A DNA stretch of 64,000 nucleotides from Limnoperna fortunei (Eukaryota; Mollusca; Bivalvia; Mytilida; Modiolidae): positions 80,514,926 to 80,578,925 of the forward strand of contig OX104117.1 of the NCBI GenBank assembly GCA_944474755.1, written 5' to 3'. The notes under the pieces are model-generated. The model worked only from the letters and a program-made list of their open reading frames with translations, searched no databases and had not been told where the DNA came from. Each line of letters starts with the position of its first letter. Position 1 is the stretch's first letter. A program made the position numbers and the translations under genes. Shown here in pieces: positions 1-12,600 of the stretch.

Positions 1-1908
1 GCACAATAATCGGCTAACCACAAATTTTGGTGGAAATGTGTAATAAGTTCGTTATAAAATTCATTGTATTGTTTTACAGATTTCGATGTATAACAGAATT
101 AATTCGTTGTATAGTGAATCTTTAAATAAGGCGATAATACCATTACAAGGTATTAAATATTTAAATTCAATGATGTACACAACACACTCGAGGGATATAT
201 TATTTATACATTATTTAAGACATGAGATATTTGTTTTCTTTTCCTTACAGGTAAAAATGTTTTCCTCATTTTAGCTTAAGTTTCAAATCAACATTAGCGT
301 GACTTTTTTTATTAAAGACGAACAGTTTCTTTACCAGGTAAACCATTCATGTTTGTGGGAAAATTTTGACCTTGCTTTCCACACACCATGTCATTTCAAA
401 AATTTCGCATTCATTTCTTCGAGATGGCGAAGCAATACGTGAGCAACCATTAGAAAATAAACTTCCTCATCTATCTTTAGTTTTATTAGAATTTATATCA
501 AACTTATCACCAATTAATTAGACATTATTTACCCTTTCAATGCGCGTGTGGGAAAATTTCCTTTTGGTCATTTTAAACTCGTTATAACAGACACTCCAAA
601 AATGTTTACCTGGTATAGAAACTGTTCGTCGTGAATAAAAAAGTCACACTTATGTTGATTTGAAACTTTACCCAAAATGAGAAAAAAATCAATTATTGAT
701 GACCGAAATATATATACTTGGCTGTATTAGAACATTAGCTTAATATGACTTCGGTATAACTTAAGAAATATCTCTACGTTAACAGCTGTCTTAAATTAAC
801 TACACTCTTATTTTTCGTCTGTAAAAAAATGATAAACTATTATTCAGTGGAGAGTACTTAAGGAGAGTTTCGAACGACAATAGTGCACAGAGAACATAAC
901 TAGTTCAATATCTATAACCTCTGCCACACGTCATGACCCTTTACTGCGGAAGTTGAAGGAGGTTGACGTAGGATACCCAGAATCATTTGCGTGCAGATTA
1001 TGGGAACTATACCCCAAAGTATATTGACTTTGTTACACATCAATTAGATACTAAAATGTTTATATTATAAATGACTATAGTAAAAACAATTACATGCTTT
1101 CATTGGTTTACACTATTGCCAACAAGTTTCTGTGTACAGAATTCTTATATTGTAAATTTAGTATCTTTATAATTTCTGACAATATATTGTAAAATGTTAT
1201 GGACGTTCAGATTCATACATTTTAAAAGAGAAATACACCTTTAGTAAAAATCTGAAAACTTATATTTACATGTGATATATTGTTCATTTGTTTAAACAAA
1301 ATGGAATTTAAGCAGTTCATCCCATTTATCTCTCTTTTGCAAAAAAATGTTCCACAGATAGAAAAGTGGGCAAGTTTATAGGTTACTTAAAATAAAAGGG
1401 TTTTAATTACAGCTTGGGTTTTATGACTCATGAAAAACACAACAGAATTTTGAACCTGAATAATTTCAATTGAATATGTAAGGAATGAAATGAATCGATG
1501 CGAAATTGATATTGTTCTGAAATATTTAATAAAGTTTTTTTGAAATATTTCTACTTAATCTTTCGAAATAATATTTTCGATAATATGATTTTATTACCTT
1601 CTTATGTTGCAATCATATTTTGTACTAATTGCAATAGTATTGTTTTTCGTACATTTTATTCCCGATGTAACTAACTAAGTGTCATCATAAACACTAAAAT
1701 GGGCAGAACAACTGGATACCGGAATTTCTTATTTTAAAAAGTTCGACAAATGGGAAGACATCTGTTCATTATTTGAATTCATGTAGTGAAAAGATCTATT
1801 TAAACTGGCGTGATATCTCACTGTTTATAGTAGGTCAACTTACGCTTATCATGGAAGTTATTTTTAACTACATACCAATTAAGTGTGCCCCATATTGTCA
1901 AAGTCGAC
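1..1908. other. Upstream region of gene 1
   Basis: Apart from the fold-back at 268-682 I see no exon. The last ~100 nt before the gene 1 start resemble the region before gene 3 (58422-58484), so that part may hold 5' UTR or promoter sequence. Confidence 0.5.
268..682. repeat. Fold-back element, ~80-nt arms
   Basis: The left arm (AAGTTTCAAATCAACATTAG... CAGTTTCTTTACCAGGTAAAC, to 345) is the inverse of the right arm at 603-680. The ~255-nt middle is unique. Confidence 0.75.
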
Positions 1909-1933
1909 ATGGGTGCCAGGAACGCTTTATCTA
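1909..1933 (+). CDS. Gene 1 exon 1: translation start
   Basis: It encodes MGARNALS and ends in phase 1 at a GTAAGA donor. The same exon with the same length and donor recurs in gene 3 at 58485-58509. An upstream ATG at 1854 is 1 nt out of frame with it, whereas in gene 3 the equivalent ATG is in frame, so the conserved start is the one chosen here. Confidence 0.75.
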
Positions 1934-4900
1934 GTAAGACGGAAATAATGCATACAGTGAACCCTTTTTGCAGCGACCCTGTTTGTGGTAATTCTTCAAA
2001 GACGTTAAATTAATTGTCCTGTTATAAAGAATTCAAATGCTATTTATTTAAGAAGTTTCTTCAGACCTGTGTTTTGTAAATCCTCCAGTGTAATGGTTGT
2101 CGTTATAATAAGGGTTCACTGCATTTTATTATATGGAATTGTATATGTATGTGAAATTTGTTTACATGCTTTCGTGATATTGTTTATTTGTTTGATGGTG
2201 TTAAACGCCAATTTCAGCAATTTTTCAGTTATATCATTCCGTCCAGTTTTTATTGGGGGAGGAATCCAGAGTACCCGGAGAAAACCCCTAACCTTGGGTA
2301 GGAAAACTGGCAAACCTTGTCATTTAAGATTGGAGTTAAGTACACCTTGCTTTGATTGAGAATCGAACCCGCAATCTCAGTGGTGACAGACCACGTGATC
2401 AATAGTAGACTTCTTAACCACTCGTCAACAGTGGCCCCTTTCGTGATATAATTTTCTTCCTAAGGGTTCGTGTTCGTTATTTATTTCATTTGTCGTTATT
2501 TGTGTATGTGATATTTTTTTTAGCCACGGATTTGGATTTATTAAATTACATCTCTGTACCTTCAGATTTCCGTTTACATGTAAGGTGAAACATGAAATAA
2601 CATCTGTCATGGACACCTAACTGACTGATAAATAATCGAAATAGAGGGCTTTTATTTATTAAGAAGTAATTTAGAGTACCCTATGCCATACGCCAACTCT
2701 TATAATTTTTAATACCCACTCTTACCCTTGTAGAAAAAATCCTTATTTTTCTAGCCGTTAAAGTTCACGTAACAGTAGTCATTAAGTTCATAGTGTATTG
2801 TGACATAAACGAGATAAAATTTTTATTTACATAATAAATAAATAAATATATGGACATCGTTTGTAATGGAATTCTATTGGTCGTGGTTCAAGTTTCTTTA
2901 ATACTACAGGTTTATCCACATTACACATAGTATCGATAGATAACAAGCGTAAAGATGGAATTTGAAATATATAACTAGTGAACAGTACGACAAAGACGCT
3001 TTCTATAAATCAATATTAGAGTTTCTCAAGCAAAAGCTATTAAAGATTTTTTATTTGTCTTTACTTCCTTTCAAAAACTGAAGAACAACTCAACACAAAT
3101 GTATGAATTGATGCTGCACTATAAACAAAGCTATCGCATACCTAAGACTCGGGGGGGGGGGAGGGGAGAAGTCTATTACTTCAGTTCAGTATTTTACTAC
3201 CGTACAAGATGTGGACTTATACTGTACATGTTATATTCTTTGTTTATTTAATACGGACAATGACAACGTTTTATTAAATAGTTTTTATGTCCTTCTTTAT
3301 TAGTGTTTGCATTTAAAAATACATGAATGTTTACATCTATATTGCATCGATTGATTGATTTAATAATTTGTTAAATATAATGAAAGCAATATTTCAACCA
3401 TATTGAGGATGAAAATATGTTAACAAACAATTAGAAAAAATCGGGAAAATTGGTTAGACTAAAAGAACAAAATTTTGACTGTCATTAAAAAGGTATAGAG
3501 TTATGGGTACAAAAGGAAAATTAAGTGACTACAATGAGCCTACTTTTTTGGAATCTAAAGTTAGGAAAAAGTGGATTTATGAATAACACTTTTATTGAAG
3601 CTTTGTAAATGTTAAAGTATTTAGATATAAGGGAGTGGAAAATATTACGACCTTTCTAGTAAATGAATAAGGAAATAACATAAAGCTTCATTTAGTAATT
3701 AGGTTCTATATAAAAAATAGTTAATGTAATTTATTAAGCTTTAATTGTTTCCAACATATCTTTTCACTTAAAATGTTTATACATATTATTTTGCGCATAC
3801 ATATATTAATGTCGTTTTTTTTCAATTAGGTTTAAGCATATTTGCCACTGTGGGCGTTTGGAATCTATGTCTTGGTAAGAATACACAAGTTGCCACAACA
3901 AAGTGTTTAAATAGGTTGACAGTATTGTCAACAAGAAAAATAATAAGTGTTATATGGTTGAATGTTAATGTTATTGTCAGTAGTTTATGGCGTCGTATTT
4001 ATCATAACTGCTTGTTTGTTTATTATTTTTGTTTGAATTGTTATTCTTTGTTGTCACTGATTAATTAGACCATGATGTTTGTAACTGGAATTGATCATTG
4101 CTGACGAAGGAAGAGGACATAATTTCAAGATATAAAAAACAATCAATCAAAAACTATATGACAGTTTTAAAATACCGATTGAGACGCATAAAGGAAGAAA
4201 AACAAATTTACAACAAATATGAAAACTGAATAACCAAACACGTAAATGCATGGATGCGCATTGCAAAAAGTCATATACATGAACAAAGAAAAACTGATAT
4301 ATGGCCCAGAAAATTTTTTTTTATCACGATCAACTAAGTAATAGTAACTACCAAAGGACCTCTAAATGGATGATGTCAAGTTAGGTACAATAAATCACTG
4401 TTTGAGAGTAGTGTTTTGGTTAACAACAGAGTCCGGTTCATATTCTTGCAGTTCTAACACATCGGTTTTAACAATCAAATTGGCATATTATATCTTTGAA
4501 AATTTTACGTTTTGAATAATATAACCATTAGCACTAAATTCATTGTAAGTTATTCTGCCAATTTCTTGTCCGGTTAACAATGTGTGTTATGTAGACATTT
4601 ATACTGAAATATCAAAGCGGACCGATGTGGATGTTTGATTATCTATTATATTTGCACGGAAGCGTATAAAGGACATGGTCTTACTTTATTAATTGGTTAT
4701 ATCACATTACTTATTGGTTATATCAAATGGCTATTTTAAATTACTAGTTGGTTATATCCAAAAATGTTAACTGGTTCTATCAAAGAAATAATTATTTTTA
4801 TCAAAATATTAATTGGTTATATCAAATTATTAACTTATTATATCAAATAACTAATTTATTATAAGTATTTACTATAAATATCAGGTGGACCTTTGCGTAA

Positions 4901-6593
4901 TTTATTTGTAAAATGGATCGATCATGATTATCAAACGCACTGTCTCTTGGTCAACAATCAATCCACTGTCTATGCATATAGTATACATCCACCTTTACCG
5001 ATGCTTTTGTCCAGATCGGTACTTCTTACGAAATAAAGGACACTACATTAAGAAAATAAATCGGATTTATTATTTATTTATTTGTTTTATTTTTTATTTA
5101 CTTTCTCTGTATAAGCCTAGACATGCGGTTACTCTTTTAATATATCGCTTAGAAATTTTAATATCGTGCTTCTTTTGAAGCATTGTTGCAATGTTTGTTT
5201 GTTTGAATGGTGTTTAACGCCACTTTCAGCAATTTTCCAGCTATTTCATGGCGTCCAGTTTTTATTGGGGGAGGAAGACGGAGTACCCGGAGGGAACCCA
5301 CGACCTGCGGTAGGCATTGTTGCAATGTCGTCAAATGTTAAATGCATTCGATAATAATACTCAATCAAGTATGATCGATCAATTTTACCAAAGAAATTAC
5401 GCAAGGGTCCACTTGATACTTATAGTAAATACTTTAATAAAACAAATAAGTAATTTGATATTACAACAATTTGATATCACCAATTAAAATTTGTTATTAC
5501 CAATTTGTAATTTGATATAACAAGTTAACCAATTAGTAATTTAAATTACTACTTAATAATTTGATATAACCAATTAATAATTTGATATATCGACTAAAAA
5601 TTTGATATAACTAATAATTAATTTGATATAACACATTATTAATTTGATATAACCAATTTATATTTTGATATAACAAATTATTAATTTGATATAACCAATT
5701 TGATATAACCAATCAATAAAGTAAAAGATCATGTCCTTTTACGCTTCCGTTTAGTTGACGCTAAGATGATCTGTTGCTTCGTCAAACTTAGGGCATACGT
5801 CTTGGTGGTCTAAATAGTGTTTATAATCATTCATATAAACTCAGAGAGAAATCATTACCTAGCAATAAACTTATTTTGATACACGAATTTAAAATTGTAT
5901 ACGTTGCTTTACATATGATGTTTTTACTAACAATAACATATTACAACTTTGCACTTTTTTTTCATTAATCGTTTAGGCTGTTCGGTTTTAATTTTTATCT
6001 AAATAAATTGACAGTGATATAAATTGAAACACCTTGTTTTACTTTATCTAGGTTTAGAATGTTTAAGTTGTTCTGGAGTCAGCAACATAAACGACTGTTT
6101 TTTCCATAAGACCCAATGTAACGATGGCCAGGAGGTATTAGCTAAAATATATTAATGTAAAATGATACAGCTGTAAAATCTGTGTTGAGATTTTGTCAAA
6201 TTCGAAAATATAAGTTATTGTAAACAAAAATATTACTTTTGGTTCTAGTCATAAACATTGTGTTTTTTGCCATTCAAGAGTCCATATTTGATTGATACTA
6301 AATTTGTTAACATGAAAATGAAATATATTATATAATATATTTTAAGATTATGCATTTACATGTACTATTGCGGACATTTACATACAAATTATAAATAGTT
6401 CTAAAAATATTCGGACAACGGTGAACCTCTTTGTCACCGTTTTATGGTAATACCGGCTCCGTACAATAACTTAAACATATTAATTATTTTTGTAGAAGTG
6501 CTACCTGGATGCAATAATAAACAAAGATTTAAGCGTTGTGTATAATGCCGGCTGTAGAGCCAAATCGGTAGGAAAACATTTGCAGTGCATATT

Positions 6594-6682
<89 letters not shown>

Positions 6683-9600
6683 ACTAATCCAGGAACCCAC
6701 CTGCGGATAAAAATCGTAACGGGTTACTCAGAAACACATACCAGCCTGGCTTCTACGAATGCTATATACATTTTCTGTGTTAATTCATTAATAAACAAAA
6801 AATCATTCAGTTTGACCGACCGACTTTTCAGGCTGTTTTGATTCAAGATATTAAATAACTACAAAATATCTTATCAGAATGTATACTATGTCAACTATAC
6901 AGAACACTTAACTAAGAAATCGGTACAACATATTAGGCTTCCTAGTAATACTGGTCCGGAATTATTTAGTAGGACTTGTTCATCGCTTCATGATGAATAT
7001 GCAACTTTTATTGTATTATTTGTAGATCTGTGACCTAATTGCTGGTAGTGGAAAGAGAGATACAACTATTCTAGACAGATCTAGAAAGCAAAGTACGAGT
7101 TGTGCACAGTGTTGTAATGACAATATGAACAGAACAAGTCCATGCAATGGATATTTATGTGGTCAAAGTAAGTATTCAGTCACACATAATTTTGTCGAAA
7201 AACATAAACATAAGTATCGTACATAAGAAAAAGGAAATAAGCGTAAACCATACAACTTGTATTTCATTTGTGCATGTCAAAACCGAGGTAGTCTGCGGGC
7301 AGGGTGTGTTTGACTTTATAACTTAAATTGGGTTGCCAGTTTTCCTGCCATATGTCATGAAGTTTTAGCAGATTCTCCGGCTTATTCTCCCGGACGCCAT
7401 GATATAACTTAAGAATTCAAAATTTGGCGTAAACAATCAATTAACAAACAAACAAATGATAATGTTGACTTTACCCTTTAACGTAGCTTTTCTATTGTAA
7501 TTCCTGTAATGATTGAACAATTGTTTATCTCTGCACAGCTACAAGGAAATGAAATCAAGAACAATGAAAACAGGAAAACAAAACAACACAAAATACATAC
7601 AAACGAAAACTAAGTGGCGGAGAAAAAAAATCATTTATAAAATCTTAGAAACAGTTTTATAGTAGAACATAACGGCAAAATCCTCGGATTTGAACTTTAA
7701 CTTTGATGGACCATTATAAGTAATAAGTAATGTACCTAAACTATTTTATGGCGTACAATTTTTATTTGCGGAGATAGTCGAAGTACACATGTCGAGAAAT
7801 CCCGGCATATTGCAGGAAAGCATGTAATCATTTTCAGTTAGAATGGAATTGAGCACATTTTACCCAAAGTAAGGGTAAGAAAACGCATTATCGGTTTGAC
7901 CACGCTGGTAATCATAAGGGATTAATTACCGCCTTAACCACTTGGCCACCTATAACTACTGCATTGCTGACGATGAAAATCAAATGTAGAATTTTACAAG
8001 ATAATCTACCTCAGGGATTTTAATAATATTCATATTTTAAACAAATTATGAGTGGAAAATTAAAATTATTTCATTTTAAGAAAAACAGAAACATAACAAT
8101 AATATATAGACAGACATGTATAGTATTAATAATGGCGATGTGTATGTTGTTAAGGCATACGACAACCAAGTATCATATGTACCGTATGTGAAAACGTCGG
8201 CGATCCTGCTTCCTGTTTTGCAACTCGAGAATGTCAGCCCACCGAGGTAACTTCATAACATATTTTTTTTGTTGTTTTCAAACCTTCAATTATTTTTTTT
8301 TCTTAAATGGATTTGACATTTGTCACTTAATAAACTTCATTATCATCTTTTGTTGAAAATTTTTGTTTTCTGAATAAGTCATTTCTCAAAAACATTTATG
8401 TTAAAATAACTAATATTTACTTAAATTTGAAATATGTTCTAGGAAACTGAAATTTTTTCATAGAGGTGACTTTCTAATTAATGTCATTTTCTAAAGATAT
8501 GTGCTTTTGATTGCACAATAACCATATTTTGAATGTAAAAGTTTTTTGACATTGTTGAAAGTTTTACTTTGATAGCTGTCATCAGCAGTTTTCAGAAACT
8601 TACAATAAAAAAGGTGAATAGATACGTACTTAAAAATAAATGTATTTTTATGGATAGACTTTCTTTGAATAAGATAAAGCGGCATTTTCATTTCAGTTTA
8701 AATTGGCGGAAGGGCCCCTGAAAACCCCAAAACCTAGGCAGAAAAACTAGCCATTTTATTGTCAACTAATGTTTATCAAGCACTAACCACAGTAAAGCTC
8801 GAACATGCGATATCTGTGTTGACCCGCTAATGATCATAGAAGATAAACAAACTACCTTAATTAGTTAGGACTCTAATGCACCCTGTCTGAATTTAGCTTT
8901 GTATTTTAAATAACTCATGTGCTGTTCAACGATTCCTTTGTTCTTCGTGATGCAGGAAAAACATGACATCGATGAAAATTGTTCATTTCTGCTTTTCTGT
9001 CTTTAATTCTTTCATTTGTTACAATTGTTAAAAATCTTTTCGTAAACTACATTTCTAATTGTGTTGTAACAATTCGTCACGCTATTTGTTTATGATTAGG
9101 TAAAATTATAGGTTAACAAGTTTTTCTCTGAAATGTTTTGAAAACTTTGTTTAAATAATGTCCATTGCAGACGTTTGATATAACACACTTTCTGTAAAAC
9201 CACAAAGCAATATAAATTGTTTCTTTACAAAATTGAAATCCTTGATCTTTCTGTCAAAGAATCATAACTTGAGCAATCCGGTCTTTAAAGACGTCTTCCT
9301 TGAGAATTTTTTTGGTTTTTTTTTGTATGAAATTTTTTCAAATTGTTTTATTAATATGGCTACAATAAAAAATCTAATTGTTGCATTGGACAAAAAAAAT
9401 ATCTTGCCATTTAAACTTCCAATTCAGATTAAGAGCTATTTTGTTCTAATAATTCATGGTGCCCATATTAAAGATTTCTCAGTTTTTTTCTATCAGACAC
9501 TTTATATTGACAACATAGACAAATTATGTGTTATTTACATTTATTATTATTTAGTTCTGCCATATTTTTTAGAATAATAACTGGATTTATAATTTTATAC

Positions 9601-12600
9601 CCCCAATTCAAGAATGTTGGGAGTATATAGAAGTCCCAATGAACGTCCGTCCGTATACCCGTCCTAATTGTTTTGTTTCATAATGATAATTCAAAACCTT
9701 GCATCAGATTTCAATGAAACGATGGGCAATTGTTACATATTAGATGGGTAAGAAGCATGTTGATAATGGAGGAGTCAAAGATCAAAGTCACAATTTGCAA
9801 AAGCGTAAGAAATTGTCCCATAACACTTTTTTCTTACACTTACTAAACAGTTTGCATTTTATTTAAATGAAACTTTGGAATATAGTTTCATATCAGGTTG
9901 ATCAGATACATGTCAAGTTCGCAGTTGCCAAAAAAAAACCCAATATGTATTGTCAAGATAAAGACGCTTCCGGTTGATTGATAATTTTAATTAAACTTTA
10001 GGATACTGTTACATATCAGGTGGGTAAAAATCTTCTTGATTTTAGAGACATTCTTTTAAAAGGTCAAGGTCACATAAGACAAATAAATCAGCATTAACAT
10101 TAATTTGGAGCGACGAAGACTTTACCTTGACACCTAAATTTATTAAACATTATATGATTTCAATTGAGACAAAAACTTCGCTGTTATATAATACGTATTT
10201 TGTTTTTGGTTCTTTTATTTATTTGATGTTTAATCTAATAAAACTATTGAATGGTTTTATATAATTGATTTTTTCCCAAATAAGTTTCGCAGCGTAATAA
10301 AAATAATAATAAGGGACCACAAGAGACAATGATTACGGAATATATTTTTATTTTAGGAATAAAAACCTTTGACAACTCCACGAATGCATTTTTCTTTAAA
10401 AACTATTTATTGAAAATGCATGTTAAATAATAGTACAGGATCTGTTTGATCTTTTATATTGTATTCGTTGACCTCTTATAGATAACAAATTTATAATCGG
10501 TTGGCAATATTGACTGCCGCTTTAAAAGCTGTCATGTATAGATCGATTATTTTGTCTACATCAAGTCGTTTCTGACAGCTGTATTCGAAGGTTTTTTTAA
10601 CGGACAATGAATTTCTGATTATGGCTTAAAAACCTCAATGAGAGAACCAAGATGCGCACAGTGCATCTTCGTCAGTCCCAGAATCCCACTCAGTATAATA
10701 AACTGTGTTAAAAACGGAATAAACTGTACGTAAGTGAATCGATCTATAATTGTTAACCAATATCTCCTAAAGAACAAAATGCATGTCTCTTTTCTTTTAT
10801 GTATCTACCTTAGTAAATTCTGCATTTAGATGGACTAAGAAGTCCAGACAATGATCGTTATGTGATGTTACAATGTGTTGGCCCTATAAATATCCATGCT
10901 ATTGTATTGTTTTGCAAAATAGAACATATACATGTATGACTATTATATTTTACGTGACACTGTAATTACCATTACAAAAACAATTGTTCAGATTGATAAA
11001 ATGTACGATAAACAAGTTAACCGAGTGAGTTCGTTTTTATATAATTTATTATTTTAAACCCACAAAGGTTTAATAAGTATATATATTTACACAGGCTTGT
11101 GCACAAAGAAGCTTAATTGTGTCTAACCAAATGCGATATACCCTTGGATGCGAAAAACAATCAGTGAGTACATTCGTTGACTTACAAGCTAAGAAAGCGA
11201 ATTGGAGATTCAATAAAACAATTAATGTTAGGCATTAGTGAAAACGTTAAAAAGAGAAAAAGAAATTTAAAATGGCTATTAAATAATTTGAATTTTGCAT
11301 ACATAAGTTTGCCATAAAAGGCGATCTATACTGTTAAGACTTCTTTTTAATCATTTTTAAATGAAAGAAAAATCGATCAGTTGAGGTCATTATACAAATA
11401 GTCCATACAATTGTGGTCAATGTTCAAGAATATTCCTTCAAGTACCGTGAATTGAATTTAATGTTATATTGGCAGACACAAAAGGCAAAAGGCGAAGGGT
11501 GATATTAAATAAAAATTGCAATTCAATGTACAAATTAGGAGAAAAATATTTTGCACATTGACAACAATTTTGCATGTTATATTTGTAATATTATATTTAG
11601 ACATCAATTAGAAAATGTATACGTTGTTTTTAGAAATTCGTTAATGTTTTTATCAGAAACATCCAAATGTCAGGTACTTGCAGTCAAGTCAAGTAGACGT
11701 CAAATGATCAACCAATCACTTAATATAACTCACGCACATGGCATTCAAAGATAATAATGCAGGTCTTGAGTTATATGGACTGATGATGTTAGTTCCAGAT
11801 TTTTTTTATACGAATCATCGAAAAATATTCGTTCTAAAATAATTGTAAATCTACCTTTAAAATACAAGTAAATATACGCCAGGATTCGTACATAGTGTGT
11901 GATGGATTGAATTGACATGATATATTTCCAAAGAAAAAAATCGAAGATATTGAGCACTATTCACTTAAAAAAAGTCAGGGAAAAACAATCATCATTAAAA
12001 AAATAAAAACAAATTAAATAATAAAGTATTTAAAGAGACCAAAAATTCCAACGCACATAATAGTGGCTTAGACCCAAGTAAAATTCATCACATAACCGTA
12101 GAAGATTGTTATTAATCTATGAAAAGATTCATTTTTATGTTTTATTTGTGAATAGCAAAGTATACATAACCAGAAATCAGGAATATTTTAAGACAAACAT
12201 GCCAAGTACATGTATGTCTTTTATCAATAAGTACAAGACGTAGAAGTCCCAGACCACAAAGACAATTTGTTTCTTCTTATTGTTTTTCTTCTTTCCAGGC
12301 ACACAGTTCGTCAGACATCTTTTGTATAATTGGAATTCTCTTAAAACTATGCGAAATCTAGGATGTCTTATCTTGTATAGTTATCCACATCGATTTTAGA
12401 AACTCAAGATGCCCACCATGTTAGAATGGCCGCCTTCTAAAAAATGGAATCGAAACTTTTTTGTCAGATCGTGTTGAAAATATGTTATCTGGGTAAAATC
12501 GATATTCTGTACATGATGGCTCAAATTGAACTTTTTACGATCTTCCTTGTTTGATAATTAGCCGGCAAATTTGCTAAAATTTAAAAATTGATGGATTTCC

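Noticed and set aside
4680..5720. AT-rich ~22-nt repeats as a CRISPR-like array
   Set aside because: The repeats are degenerate, have no unique spacers of constant length, and form the arms of a eukaryotic fold-back element.
6434..6700. Minus-strand ORF with a long YI repeat
   Set aside because: It is the translation of the (TA)n tract overlapping gene 1 exon B1 in antisense.
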